A stretch of 64,000 nt of DNA from CAIQJJ01 sp964606085 (GCA_964606085.1 CAZSFD010000015.1:9653-73652); one strand, 5' to 3'. Counted from the stretch's first letter, positions 7,997 to 17,416 are shown. Made by a program: numbers and translations. Notes: generated by a model not told the origin, from the sequence alone.

Positions 7997-9208
7997 ATGC
8001 GACATCCTTACGACATGACATCCCTCATTGCTGGCAACGATCTCCTCTCTGCGCTGCGCCGCGCCCTGCAACATCTTTACGATCCCGCCGAACTGCGCCG
8101 CAGCCCACTCTTCGACCTGCTCGGCCAGCCCGCCCCCGCCGACCGGGTGGCCGGGCTGCGCGGCCTGCTGCAAACGGCCATCCAGGCGATGAAGCCCGAT
8201 GCCAAAGCCGCCGCCGCTTCCAACGCCCAGCGCAGCTACGACATCCTCACCTACCGCTTTATCGAACAATCCAGCCAAAAGGAAGTGGCCGCAGACCTGG
8301 CGCTCAGCCTGCGTCAGTTGCAGCGCCTCGAAACCGCCGCCTTGCAGAGCCTGGCCGAGGCATTGGCTTGCCAATATCACCTGGAATTGACCTGGGATGA
8401 GCTTGCGCCGGTGAACGATGCCCCCGTGGATGCCCCGCAAGACCAGGTCGCGCAAGAACTGGCCTGGCTCAAAAAATCTTACCAGGTTGAAGAAATCAAC
8501 TTGCGCAGTTTGCTCGAGCCCATTTTTTCCACGCTGGCCGCCCTCCTGAAAGACACCCCCGTCACCTTCAACTTGCCCGATCCCCTGCCGCCAATCCAGG
8601 GTCAGGCCACCAGTTTGCAGCAGGCGTTGCTCAATCTGCTCAGCCTGGTTGCGCAGGAGAACCCCGGCACGCTGCACCTGACCGCCAGGCCGCACGCCGG
8701 GTGCATCCGGCTGGTAATCCAAAGCGCTCCCCAGCCGCTTGTAACCCTGACCGATGAAAATATGACGCTGGCCCGGCAGCTTTTCGCCCTATCGGGGGCA
8801 AAGCTCAGCATTCAACCGCCGCCAGATTTCACAATACAGGTGGATTTTCTACCCCTGGGGCAGGCGTTGATCCTCGTGGTAGACGACAATCAGGATACCC
8901 TGCTACTGCTGGAACGCTACCTGGCCGGCAGCGGCTACCAATTCCTGGGAATACGTGAACCCCAGGCGGTACTCCCCCTGCTCGAAAAGCAGCACCCGAA
9001 GGTGATCTTGCTCGATGTCATGCTGCCTGGCAGCGATGGCTGGATCCTGCTGGCGCAGATCAAGCAACACCCGGCTGGCCCCGAAACCCATGTGATCATC
9101 AGCACGATTTTGCCGCAAGAACAACTGGCGCGCACCCTGGGGGCCGATGCCTTTTTACGCAAACCCTTCACCCGCGAAGAACTGCTGCGCACGTTGGCCC
9201 AATTCTGA
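7997..9208 (+). CDS. Response regulator with N-terminal HTH-like region and degenerate kinase-like middle
   Basis: About 403 residues. The N-terminal ~120 residues contain a sigma-region-4-like helix-turn-helix (RFIEQSSQKEVAADLALSLRQL). The middle (about 190-290) resembles a histidine-kinase ATPase domain (LQQALLNLLSLVAQENPG) but without clear G-boxes. The C-terminus is a receiver: LVVDDNQD acidic pocket, phospho-acceptor Asp in VILLDVMLPG, Lys in FLRKPF. ATG 7997 is chosen because the -10 box at 7954 excludes 7946; ATG 8015 is an alternative. It faces the hybrid kinase at 9287-11482, a plausible partner. Output by DNA binding is inference. Confidence 0.8.
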   Translation: MRHPYDMTSLIAGNDLLSALRRALQHLYDPAELRRSPLFDLLGQPAPADRVAGLRGLLQTAIQAMKPDAKAAAASNAQRSYDILTYRFIEQSSQKEVAADLALSLRQLQRLETAALQSLAEALACQYHLELTWDELAPVNDAPVDAPQDQVAQELAWLKKSYQVEEINLRSLLEPIFSTLAALLKDTPVTFNLPDPLPPIQGQATSLQQALLNLLSLVAQENPGTLHLTARPHAGCIRLVIQSAPQPLVTLTDENMTLARQLFALSGAKLSIQPPPDFTIQVDFLPLGQALILVVDDNQDTLLLLERYLAGSGYQFLGIREPQAVLPLLEKQHPKVILLDVMLPGSDGWILLAQIKQHPAGPETHVIISTILPQEQLARTLGADAFLRKPFTREELLRTLAQF

Positions 9209-9211
9209 TGG

Positions 9212-9273
9212 GTAGGGTAAGCTGTCGAGTTTGCCCCTTCGCTCGAAAGGGCAAACTCGACAGTTTGCCCTAC
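9212..9273. terminator. Large inverted repeat between two convergent genes
   Basis: Arms GTAGGG plus CTGTCGAGTTTGCCC (9212-9236) and the reverse complement GGGCAAACTCGACAG plus CCCTAC (9249-9273) flank a 12-base loop. It fills the gap between two stop codons and can serve both strands as a terminator, but there is no T-run, so it may equally be an interspersed repeat that was fixed here. Confidence 0.6.
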
Positions 9274-9286
9274 AACCTTTGGGGGG

Positions 9287-11482
9287 TTAACGCCCAGGCG
9301 ATAGAATGCCGCTCAACGCCTCCACACACGTCAACACCTGGCGCGTCGTCAACCCGCCGCCGCGCGCCACTGCCAGGATATTGCTGGCAATCGGCTGGCC
9401 CTGCGGGTCACGCGCCGAAATCAGAATGACCGGAATTTCGCGCACGGCGGCCAGTTTCTCCCGTTCCTCCAGGAAAGCGAAACCATCCATGCCCGGCATG
9501 GTCAGATCGAGCAGAATCGCATCCACTTTTTCCTGCTGAAGGATTTCGAGCGCCTGGAAACCGTTGCTGGCGCGCAGCACCCGGTAGCCGTGCTGCTCAT
9601 CGGCCAACATCCGCCGAAAGAGCTGGCGCGCATCGGGTTCGTCATCTACAACCAGGATCGTCTCGATCACCCGCCCCAACCCATCCATCGCCGCCAAAAG
9701 GGCTTCGCGGCTGATCGGCTTGATTAAGTAATTGGCAACCCCCAGATCAACGGAGGCTTGTTCAATTCCCGGCAGCGAACACAAGATCGCCGGGACGCCA
9801 TAGGGCAGGGCGTTGACATCTTTGAAGCGTTCCACTATCTCGTGAATGCGCACATCGTTCACCAGCAGCGCTCGCCCACCGCCTTGTGCCATTTCGGCCA
9901 GGGCGGCATCGAGCGATTGAACGGCGACGATCTCCAATTGGTCGAAGTAGCGGCTGAATATCTTTTGCATCACATCGCCCTGCTCCACCACCACCAGGCG
10001 CGGGCGGGCTTCGGCAGCGGGCAGTTCGGTTACATGGAAGGTTTCGTCATACGATTGGTAGGGGGTGAACCAGCGCGCTGGAGATTCTGGCAAGGGTGTA
10101 AGGGGGTCAACGGGCAGTTTGAAGTAAAACGTGGTGCCTTGCCCCACGGCGCTATCCACCCACATTTCGCCATCGTGCAGTTCCACAAAGGCCTTGCTGA
10201 TACTCAGGCCCAACCCGGTGCCGCCATATTTGCGCCGGATGCTGCCATCCACCTGCTGAAACGGCTGAAAGAGCTTGCGCCGGTCTTCCTCAGAAATGCC
10301 CAGGCCCGTATCGGCCACGCTGACGATGACCGCGGCGTTATCCTGCCGGGCCGCCAGGCGCACGCCGCCGTTTTCGGTGAAGCGCCCGGCGTTGCTCAAC
10401 AGGTTGAGCAGCACTTCGCGAATGCGCGTCCGGTCGCACCACAGCAAAGGCAAGTCCGGTGGAATTTGCGTTTCCAAATACAGCCCCTTCGACTCAAACA
10501 GCGGACGCACCGAAACCACCGCTTCCTGAATAATTTCGGGCAGCGCCGTGCGCTCTTTGTTCAACGCCATGCGGTCGGCGTCAATCTGGCTCAGGTCGAG
10601 AACATCATCAATCAGGTTGGAAAGGTGCTGGCTGTTGCGCAGGATCACCTGGAGATCGGCGAGCAACTTGGGCGGGATGTTATCGCCGTAGGTTTCGGGG
10701 GTATCGAGCATCGTGCGGCTGAAGCCGATGATCATGTTGAGCGGTGTGCGTAGTTCGTGGCTGACGTTGGCGACAAATTCTTGCTTGGTGCGGCGTTCGT
10801 TTTCGGCTTCGAGGCGCAGCGATTGGGTCAATTGGTTCAGGCGTTTCAGTTGCGTGTTGACCAGGGTGACATCTTGCAGGGATTGTTGTAACTGCACCTG
10901 GAACGTGCGCGCCTGCGAAAGGGCCTCCTGGCTGCTGAAGTAACTCGACCACGACCAATGGATCGCCGTCAACAGCGGGCGCAACGTCAGCCAGATCATC
11001 CCCACGCTGGCCGCCATCGCCAGGATTGTCACCAGCCGCACCATTGGTGAGGTAAATGCCAGCATTGGGAGCGGCAGCCACAAGCAGGCCACACTCAACA
11101 CAATCACCCCCAATCCCCACTTCTCCCCCAACAACATCGTCACCAGGCCAACGGGGATCACCCACAAAAAGATGATCGCTTCCCATTGGCTAAAACCAGC
11201 CACCGCCAGCACCGCCGCCCAGGTTCCTGCCACCAGCAGCAGCGAAGCCCAGCGAAATGAGGCCGCCTGCAAGCGCCACAACCCGGCCATCAGCGCAAAC
11301 AGGCCCGCCGAAACTCCAATCTCCCACATCGGATCGTTCGTCCAGATCACCATCATCAAGACCAATAAACCGCCCAGGCCCAACACGGGTAAGAGCAGCA
11401 GCAGCGTTTCGCGCTGCATCTCACGCGCCAGCGCCAACGTTTTTTCTTGCCAATCGGACGGAAAGGGGTTGGTCGTTGTCAT
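9287..11482 (-). CDS. Membrane hybrid histidine kinase with two receiver domains
   Basis: About 731 residues. Five or six hydrophobic helices (about 25-185) form the sensor region without an extracytoplasmic domain. A coiled linker leads to HisKA with the phospho-acceptor His in FVANVSHELRTPLNMI, then HATPase with NLLSNAGRF, DTGLGI and GGTGLGLSI. Two receivers follow: the first is degenerate (VVVEQGDVMQ, no clear phospho-Asp; LLVNDVRIHE), the second canonical (ILVVDDEPDA, LLDLTMPGMDG). The start is placed at 11482 because GGAGG lies 6 bases upstream; the frame opens 6 codons earlier. It likely signals through the convergent regulator at 7997-9208; the stimulus is unknown. Confidence 0.88.
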   Translation of the reverse strand: MTTTNPFPSDWQEKTLALAREMQRETLLLLLPVLGLGGLLVLMMVIWTNDPMWEIGVSAGLFALMAGLWRLQAASFRWASLLLVAGTWAAVLAVAGFSQWEAIIFLWVIPVGLVTMLLGEKWGLGVIVLSVACLWLPLPMLAFTSPMVRLVTILAMAASVGMIWLTLRPLLTAIHWSWSSYFSSQEALSQARTFQVQLQQSLQDVTLVNTQLKRLNQLTQSLRLEAENERRTKQEFVANVSHELRTPLNMIIGFSRTMLDTPETYGDNIPPKLLADLQVILRNSQHLSNLIDDVLDLSQIDADRMALNKERTALPEIIQEAVVSVRPLFESKGLYLETQIPPDLPLLWCDRTRIREVLLNLLSNAGRFTENGGVRLAARQDNAAVIVSVADTGLGISEEDRRKLFQPFQQVDGSIRRKYGGTGLGLSISKAFVELHDGEMWVDSAVGQGTTFYFKLPVDPLTPLPESPARWFTPYQSYDETFHVTELPAAEARPRLVVVEQGDVMQKIFSRYFDQLEIVAVQSLDAALAEMAQGGGRALLVNDVRIHEIVERFKDVNALPYGVPAILCSLPGIEQASVDLGVANYLIKPISREALLAAMDGLGRVIETILVVDDEPDARQLFRRMLADEQHGYRVLRASNGFQALEILQQEKVDAILLDLTMPGMDGFAFLEEREKLAAVREIPVILISARDPQGQPIASNILAVARGGGLTTRQVLTCVEALSGILSPGR

Positions 11483-11649
11483 CTTCAGCCTCCGGCACAA
11501 GGGTGGAGGCCAAAGAATAACACAAAATCAGCGCGCCTATTGGACTTCTGTGCTGACGGTATCTCCCGCCGCCTCGGCCTGAGTGGTCGTTGCAGTATTT
11601 CACCTGGAAACAGCCACAGAGTCACAGAGTTATTTTCAAGTCAACACGG

Positions 11650-12262
11650 TTTGCCGATTTCGGCGTTTTGCTCTTCCACGGCATACAGCGCATCGAGCAT
11701 GAACAGCAGCGTTTTCTCGCCCAGGTGCGGGTGGCCGATCAGGTCTACCAGGGGGCTGTAACTGCCCATCGGCGATTGCGGCCAGGCTCAGCCGGGGCCA
11801 GCATCGAATGTATGGGCGGCTACGAAGCCGTGCAGGTTAGCTCCCTGGGGGCATTCATTGTTGACTCGCCGTCCAAATCGGACATGATCGTGCCGAAGTG
11901 GTTTTTGGCGGCCAGAGTCACCCCGGCCAGACTGTGACCTTTGAGCGAGGCCATGTTGATCATATAAGCGGCTTCGGTGACGACGGTGGGCAAGTAAGTG
12001 GCGTTGCCCTGCACATCCACCGACCATTGGATTTGGGAATTAGGGTCGCGCTGGCAGGCCTCGCGCCCATCGCCGCCGCTGAAATCGGGGAAGCGCACGC
12101 CCTGTATTTCAATGCCCTGGCACAGGTTGAGGATGGCATTGGGCATGTAGCGCACGGCATCATACACCACAATGTCAGTGGGCTTCACACCCGCAGCGAT
12201 CAATTGCTTGAGCAGCGCCAGGATCATGTGCGGCGACGAAAAGCAGTTGTTTTTGTAACATC
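11650..12262 (-). pseudogene. DUF362 protein remnant, truncated by an IS element
   Basis: Reading leftwards from the IS edge: NNCFSSPHMILALLKQLIA, VKPTDIVVYDAVRYMPN, INMASLKGHSLAGVTLAAKN, then after a one-base frameshift near 11857 QGANLHGFVAAHTFDAGPG, a TGA, AWPQSPMGSYSPLVDLIG and KTLLFMLDALYAVEEQNAE. These are blocks of DUF362 (cysteine-poor relatives of iron-sulfur-associated proteins of unknown function). The N-terminus is lost at the insertion border 12262/12263 and the C-terminus stops at about 11660. Frameshift, stop and truncations at both ends make it clearly dead. 11560-11650 holds no gene. Confidence 0.75.
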
Positions 12263-12286
12263 GACTCCACTGCAAAAACTCGCTCT

Positions 12287-13564
12287 TTAACAACCCAAGA
12301 GAAGGCTGGAAACCGGCCTGGGCAGGAAAAAACGCCACCCGAAGGCCCGAAAAATGCCGAAAAAAGAATCCGCCGATGCGTCCTGGGCGGTTTCTTGCCC
12401 GTTTTGGGCGTCTTTGCCCTGCTTTCCCCCTGATTTGGCCTCCAACAGGTAGCGTCGAATACGCCGGATATTGGTCATGGCGGCGGAACCGATCATCAGG
12501 CAGGTTACCCGGAATTTGCCTCGCACCGGGACTTGCGCATCTGGGTAGGGCAGTTTGACGCAGCGCACGGTGGCTTCGACGGCGGAGCGCAGAGCTTGCC
12601 CTGAGCTTGCCGAAGGGTTGCCGCTTTCTTGCTGGCGTTCTCGGCTCTTGCGGCGGCGTTGTGCGGCACGTGCCTCGGCCAGGGTGAAGCGTACGCGTGG
12701 CCGGGGGGTAGGTGGCGTCCGGATCGTCGGGCGATTGCAGGCTGTCGGCGCTCAGTTCGTCGTTGGCTTTGACCGCGACTTTGGCGGCGGCGTAGCGGAA
12801 GTGGTCGCCGAAGGCGCGGGCCAACACCTCGTAGCCATCTTCCTTGCCGTAACCCGCTTCCAGGTCGGTCAGCAGCCGGGCCATGAAGTCGCCGATGATT
12901 TGCAGCCGCGGGGCAACTTCGTCTTTCTTCAGGTGGTAGACGTACTGCCCGGCGTGGCCTTTGAGATAGGGAGCGAAATCATCGGCCAGGCGCACCTGAT
13001 CGGTCTCGTTCAGCATCCGGTGCGTGCGCTGCAGCACCGTCACCAGCAGTTGCACCCGCCCAAATGCCGGATGTTGCTGGCGATCTGGAAGCTATCCATG
13101 CGCTGCTTGCCCGTTTTTAGCTCGTAAGCCGCCAACTGCTGATCGGTAATTTGCTCGAAGGCTTTTTCAATCAGATTTTCCCCCGTCTGCTGCATGTGCT
13201 GACTGATGCGCCAGCGAAAATTGTACAGCGAACGCAGGTCAAAATACCCTACGTCCAACTGATGCAGGCCCAACGCATAGCGCACCTGGATGTCGTAGCA
13301 GTAGTGGTCGTACAATTCCTGGTCGCTCCAGCCGTTGCCTGCTTTGAGAAATTCCAGCCCCACCATCACGTTGACGGGCTCATTGGGCCGCGACGGGCAG
13401 TTCGCATACAGCACGGCAAAGGGCTTTTCGTCAATGCGGCAGAAGATGTCCCGATAGAACACACCCGCCCATGAGTCTTCCAGGCGAATACGCAGAATAT
13501 CAGGCAACTCATCGGCATTGCGGATGAAGGGGATTTGCAGGTGGGCGAAATTGGGTTTGAACAT
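12287..13564 (-). pseudogene. IS1182-type transposase, frameshifted and internally deleted
   Basis: The N-terminal part (13564 to about 13050) is intact: PNFAHLQIPFIRNADELPD, VMVGLEFLKAGNGWSDQELY and DLRSLYNFRWRIS are the DUF772-like region. The frame shifts near 13050 into LLVTVLQRTHRMLNETDQV and reaches SADSLQSPDDPDATY at about 12700, where the catalytic DDE centre should begin. Instead the sequence jumps to the C-terminal region FTLAEARAAQRRRKS, then in another frame CVKLPYPDAQVPVRGKFRV and MTNIRRIRRYLLEAK. About 200 catalytic residues are absent, so it cannot transpose on its own. A GCTTGCCGAAGGG repeat sits at 12600-12620. Confidence 0.85.
12597..12620. repeat. CCCTGAGCTTGCCGAAGGG repeat inside the IS
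   Basis: A short inverted repeat (CCCT...AGGG arms around GAGCTTGCCGA) within the dead transposase. The same type of sequence is frequent between genes in many genomes. Its presence inside an IS remnant shows that the repeats invade whatever DNA is available. Confidence 0.6.
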
Positions 13565-13670
13565 GGCTGGGCCTCCGGTGAATGAGATGGCCCAAGTATA
13601 TTAAAGAATTGCCCCTTTGAGGAGGGGGCAATTTGGGTAAGATTTGTCCCCTCGTTTTTGCAGTGGAGTC

Positions 13671-14099
13671 AGATAATATCTATAAAATAAAGCATTGGAA
13701 ACTCCAAAAACCAAAAATGCCCGCCAGGGCATTACGACCCAGCCAGCCCCCCAAACAGCAACCTCACACCTGTTCTCCATCCCCCAAACAAAAGAGCGTT
13801 GTGGCAAAAGTTGTGGGTGCTTATTTGCAGGCGGCTGCATCTGAGATGCCCGCCTGAGCGATCTATCCCCCGGCGGATGGCGAAGCCTCCTGAGCGCAGT
13901 CGCAGGATGCGGTCTTGATCAGGCGTTTTCTCGCCCACCGTGTCCTGCGACTACGCTCCGCACACATCATCCAAACAGTCTTCGCCTTACCAGCCCGCTT
14001 CAGCGGGCGGTCCCAATCGGCCAAGACGATGTTCCTCGCCGGACGGGACTATCGCCCGGCGGTCCCAATCGTCAACACGCTTCCTCCCCCGGCGGCACC
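13671..14099. repeat. Gene-free mosaic of interspersed repeats downstream of valS
   Basis: I see no coding region in these 429 bases. They hold a chain of small palindromes: GCATCTGAGATGC within GGCGGC...GCCCGCC (about 13830-13856), GCAGTCGCAGGATGCG answered by GTCCTGCGACTACGC (13893-13960), AGCCCGCTTCAGCGGGC (about 14001-14017), and GGCGGTCCCAATCG twice (near 14014 and 14064). No T-run terminator for valS is evident, though the hairpins could fold in its 3' end. Confidence 0.65.
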
Positions 14100-16865
14100 T
14101 CATCCCCCCAACTGCGCCCGCAGCTTCTCCGCCGTCTCCTGGAACGCCGCCAGCTTCTCGCGCTCCTTCTGCACCACCGCCGCCGGCGCCTTGTTAGCAA
14201 AATCGCTGCCCAGCAACTTCTCCAGCCGGGCCACCTGGCCGCTCACATCGGCCAATTCCTTCTCCAGGCGAGCGCGCTCCTCGGCGGGGTCCACCAGTTC
14301 GGCCAGCGGCAGGTAAATTTCGATGCCGCCCGCGACGAGCGAGATGTGGCCTTCGGGCTTGGTGGCGAGAGACTCGTGCAGCGTGATGCGCGTTTCGTCC
14401 AGGCCAGCCAGAGAAGCGAGAATTTTGCGGTCGTCGGTCAGGCTGTGATAGATGCCGTGGTTGGCCTCGTGCGAGGCCACGAAAGTGCAGGCCAGGCGTT
14501 GGCTCGGCTTCACATTCTTCTCAGCCCGCAGGTTGCGAATCGCCCGCACCACCTCTTGCAGCAGGCGGAAGTTGGCGATATTTTCTTCTTCCCAACCGGC
14601 GTCAGCCAGCGGTTCGGGCCACTGCGCCATAATCAGCGCCGCTTCCCACGCCCCGCTGTGCGGCAGGATGCGCGGCGAATGCGCCTGGCAGGCCGCCTTC
14701 AGGTGGCCCCACAGTTCCTCGGTCACGAAGGGGGTAAAGGGGTGCAGCAGGCGCAAAACAGCATCGAACACGCGGGCGGCCAGGTCAGCCGTGTAGAAGG
14801 CGCGGTCGCGGCCAATGGCTGTGCCATTGGCTGCTTCGGCAATCTGCAATTTGGCAATTTCGAGATACCAATCGGCAAACTCGCTCCAGAAGAAATCGTA
14901 AATCAGCCGCCCCGCCTCGCCATATTGGAAGTTCTGGAACAGGCGCTCCACATCGCGGGTCAACGCTTTCAGGCGGCCAAAGATGAAGGCATCGGCCAGT
15001 GTCCAGGCCGGTTCGCCTTGCGGTGCGGAGGGTGACTGCTCGATCAACCCGATGATCAACCGCCCGGCGTTCCACAGCTTATTGGCAAAGTTGCGGTTGG
15101 CCTCCACCTTTTTCAGGCTCAGGTTCATATCATTGCCGGGCGTCGAACCCACCAGCAGCGTAAAGCGCAGCGCATCGGTGCCCAGTTCATCCATCACCGG
15201 CAGCGGGTCAATCACATTGCCATAGCTCTTACTCATCTTGCGGCCATGCTCGTCACGGATCAGGCCATGCAGGTAAACCGTGTGGAAGGGGATTTCGCCC
15301 GTGTATTCCAGCCCGCTCATAATCATGCGCGCCACCCAGAAGAACAGAATGTCGTAGCCGGTTTCCATGTAGCTGGTGGGGTAGAAATACTTCAGGTCGG
15401 GCGTCTCTTCGGGCCAGCCCAGCGTGGAAAACGGCCACAAGCCCGAAGAAAACCACGTATCCAGCACATCGGGGTCTTGTGCGATGTTGGCGCTGCCGCA
15501 GTGGGCGCAGGCCGTGGGGTCATGGCGGGCCACGGTCATCTTGCCGCACGCCGCGCAGTACCACACCGGGATGCGGTGTCCCCACCACAGTTGGCGGCTG
15601 ATGCACCAATCTTTGATATTTTCCAGCCAGTTGAAATAGACCTTCTCGAAGCGTTCGGGGACGATCTTGATCCGTCCGTCTTTGACTGCCGCCAACCCCG
15701 CCTCGGCCAGGGGTTGGATGCTAACGAACCACTGCTCCGAAACCATCGGCTCGACGATCTCGCCGCCGCGCTGCGAACGCGGCACATTGAGCGTGTAATC
15801 CTGCTCCTTGATCACCAGCCCGGCAGCGCGCATATCTTCCCACAGCTTCTTGCGGCACTCGAAGCGATCCAGCCCTTCATAAGGCCCACCAACGGCGGTC
15901 ACTTTGGCCTCGCGGTCGAGCATCGAAAGGATCGGCAGCCCGTGGCGCTGGCCGATGATGTAGTCGTTGGGGTCGTGTCCAGGCGTGATCTTCAGCGCCC
16001 CCGTGCCGAACTCGCGGTCAACGTAGTCATCGGCAATCACCGGGATTGCGCGTCCCAGCATGGGGACGATCACCTTCTTGCCAATGAACGCCTGGTAGCG
16101 TGGGTCTTCGGGATGCACCGCCACGGCCGTATCGCCCAAAATCGTCTCCGGGCGGGTGGTGGCGACGGGGATGTAGGCTGTGTTCAAGACTTCCGAAGTC
16201 TCAAAGACTTCGGAAGTCTCTTGAGCCAGCATGTACTTGAAGAAATACAGCTTGCCCGGCTCTTCCGAATATTCCACTTCCAAATCCGATACCGCCGTCT
16301 TCAACCCCGGCGACCAGTTGATCAGCCGCGGCCCGCGGTAGATCAGGCCCTTCTCATACAGGCGCACGAAGGCTTCACGCACCGCCTTCGACAGGCCCTC
16401 ATCCAGCGTGAAGCGCTCGCGTTCCCAATCGCACGAGGCCCCCAGGCGGCGGATTTGTTTGGTGATGATGCCGCCGTACTTGGCCTTCCATTCCCAGGTG
16501 CGGCGCAAAAACTCCTCACGCCCCACCTCCTCCCGCGACGTGCCTTCGCGTCGCAGCATCTTCTCCACCTGAAGCTGCGTGGCAATGCCAGCGTGGTCGC
16601 TGCCCGGCACCCACAGCGTGGGCATGCCCTTCATGCGGTGGTAGCGGATCATCAAATCTTCCATCGAAACGAACATGGCGTGGCCCAGGTGCAGTTCACC
16701 GGTCACATTGGGCGGCGGGATGCTGATGACGAAGGGCTTTTTGTGCGGGTCGTGGCCGGGCTGGTTGGGGTCGTTGGTCGGCTTGAAGTAGCCGTTTTGT
16801 TCCCACCATGCGTAAATGCGTTGTTCGGTGGCTTTGAAATCGTAAGTCTTGGGTAGGTCGGTCAT
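14100..16865 (-). CDS. valS: Valyl-tRNA synthetase
   Basis: A 921-residue class I synthetase that charges tRNA-Val and edits misactivated threonine. Visible are the HIGH box in NVTGELHLGHAM, the editing domain (VATTRPETILGDTAVAVHPE), a zinc-knuckle insertion (CAACGK...CAHCGS), the KMSKS box in GRKMSKSYGN, and a C-terminal coiled-coil arm ending LGSDFANKAPAAVVQKE. The start at 16865 (MTDLPKTYDFKATEQR) follows GGAG at suitable spacing; the frame is open 23 codons further upstream but through a repeat. Length is normal except for an insertion of about 10 residues at about 220, caused by the palindrome at 16187-16219. Confidence 0.98.
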   Translation of the reverse strand: MTDLPKTYDFKATEQRIYAWWEQNGYFKPTNDPNQPGHDPHKKPFVISIPPPNVTGELHLGHAMFVSMEDLMIRYHRMKGMPTLWVPGSDHAGIATQLQVEKMLRREGTSREEVGREEFLRRTWEWKAKYGGIITKQIRRLGASCDWERERFTLDEGLSKAVREAFVRLYEKGLIYRGPRLINWSPGLKTAVSDLEVEYSEEPGKLYFFKYMLAQETSEVFETSEVLNTAYIPVATTRPETILGDTAVAVHPEDPRYQAFIGKKVIVPMLGRAIPVIADDYVDREFGTGALKITPGHDPNDYIIGQRHGLPILSMLDREAKVTAVGGPYEGLDRFECRKKLWEDMRAAGLVIKEQDYTLNVPRSQRGGEIVEPMVSEQWFVSIQPLAEAGLAAVKDGRIKIVPERFEKVYFNWLENIKDWCISRQLWWGHRIPVWYCAACGKMTVARHDPTACAHCGSANIAQDPDVLDTWFSSGLWPFSTLGWPEETPDLKYFYPTSYMETGYDILFFWVARMIMSGLEYTGEIPFHTVYLHGLIRDEHGRKMSKSYGNVIDPLPVMDELGTDALRFTLLVGSTPGNDMNLSLKKVEANRNFANKLWNAGRLIIGLIEQSPSAPQGEPAWTLADAFIFGRLKALTRDVERLFQNFQYGEAGRLIYDFFWSEFADWYLEIAKLQIAEAANGTAIGRDRAFYTADLAARVFDAVLRLLHPFTPFVTEELWGHLKAACQAHSPRILPHSGAWEAALIMAQWPEPLADAGWEEENIANFRLLQEVVRAIRNLRAEKNVKPSQRLACTFVASHEANHGIYHSLTDDRKILASLAGLDETRITLHESLATKPEGHISLVAGGIEIYLPLAELVDPAEERARLEKELADVSGQVARLEKLLGSDFANKAPAAVVQKEREKLAAFQETAEKLRAQLGG
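16187..16219. repeat. AGACTTCCGAAGTCT double palindrome inside valS
   Basis: Two 15-base arms, AGACTTCCGAAGTCT and AGACTTCGGAAGTCT, separated by CAA, are reverse complements of each other and each nearly self-palindromic. In valS they are translated as ETSEVFETSEVLNT between the editing-domain strands FKYMLAQ and AYIPVATTRPE. The frame is retained. Confidence 0.85.
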
Positions 16866-16877
16866 GGCGTTCTCCGG

Positions 16878-16946
16878 GAGGAAGGTTGGAAGGTTGAAAG
16901 TTGAAGGTTGGCAGGTCAGACCTGCAACTTTCAACCTTCAACCTTG
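16878..16946. repeat. GGTTGAAGGTTGAAAG inverted repeat upstream of valS
   Basis: GGAAGGTTGAAAGTTGAAGG and CAACTTTCAACCTTCAACC face each other around GCAGGTCAGACCTGC. The element forms the leader of valS and also supplies the last codons (NNKVEG) of the PIN-domain gene. Related units recur inside the 1754-residue fusion gene at about 42310-42380. Confidence 0.75.
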
Positions 16947-17416
16947 TTGTTCGGGTTTTCGGTGCGCAGGCCCTCGGCCGCGGCGGCCTTGAGCAGAATG
17001 TTATCCGCGGCGCTAAAGATCAGCGGATGATAACCTTTGGCGCGCAAAGAATAATGAAACTGCAACGCGGTTGCCAGATGGATCGCATCATAGCCGCGCA
17101 GCGGGTGGTTTTGGGTCAGTTCAGTTGCATCAAAGATGAGTGTTTCTGTCAGCGTGATGGTTTCAAAGCGTGTTTCTACATCTTTCAGAAACTTTTGCAG
17201 CAACAGGGTTTGCTGAGACTCGGTTATCTGGCGTTCACGTTTTCGCCGGGCAAGTGCGGCTGCGGTTTCCACAATGGCTATTTTTCAAAAGACAATCGAA
17301 TTTGCTTCCTGTCCAGATGGAGTAGTCTGGTTGGCGATTTGCTCAACCCGCAGACTGCCTTTTTCGTTGAGATAGAGCTTGACCAGTACGCTTGAGTCAA
17401 AATAGTAGATGCTCAT
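16931..17416 (-). pseudogene. PIN-domain toxin (VapC type) interrupted by in-frame TGA
   Basis: The frame starts at ATG 17416 with the PIN motif SIYYFDSSVLVKLYLNEKG, which carries the first catalytic Asp. It continues through EQIANQTTPSGQEANSIVF, meets TGA at 17285-17287 (codon 44) and resumes in the same frame with KIAIVETAAALARRKR, which holds the catalytic Glu, then NHPLRGYDAIHLATAL with the second Asp, and FSAADNILLKAAAAEG. PIN toxins are Mg-dependent RNases. The TGA is in the variable linker, so one point change explains it; restart at GTG 17272 would lack the first Asp. It overlaps the antitoxin stop by ATGA. The C-terminus ends within a repeat. Confidence 0.75.

Larger units (their letters stand above)
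12263..13670. mobile_element. IS1182-like insertion sequence, internally deleted
   Basis: The element is bounded by 17-bp perfect terminal inverted repeats GACTCCACTGCAAAAAC (12263-12279) and its reverse complement (13654-13670), giving 1408 bp. No clear target duplication is visible (flanks ACATC and AGATA). It carries the broken transposase below and interrupts the DUF362 gene. Family assignment rests on the transposase residues; full-length relatives are expected to be about 1.7-2 kb, so roughly 0.5 kb of the catalytic part is missing. Confidence 0.85.

Noticed and set aside
15246..16856. 536-codon open frame on the plus strand opposite valS (likewise 26438-28054 opposite rpoC, 29988-31598 opposite the sensor kinase, 43729-45729 opposite the fusion gene, 57236-58696 opposite proA)
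   Set aside because: Shadow frames produced by high GC and codon bias of the real genes on the other strand. Their translations show no recognisable domain, and no promoter or Shine-Dalgarno supports them.
17285..17287. In-frame TGA of the PIN gene as selenocysteine
   Set aside because: The position is a variable linker where no cysteine is conserved and no SECIS-like hairpin follows. Genome-wide reassignment of TGA is also excluded because many intact genes (rpoC, valS, GH2) end in TGA.
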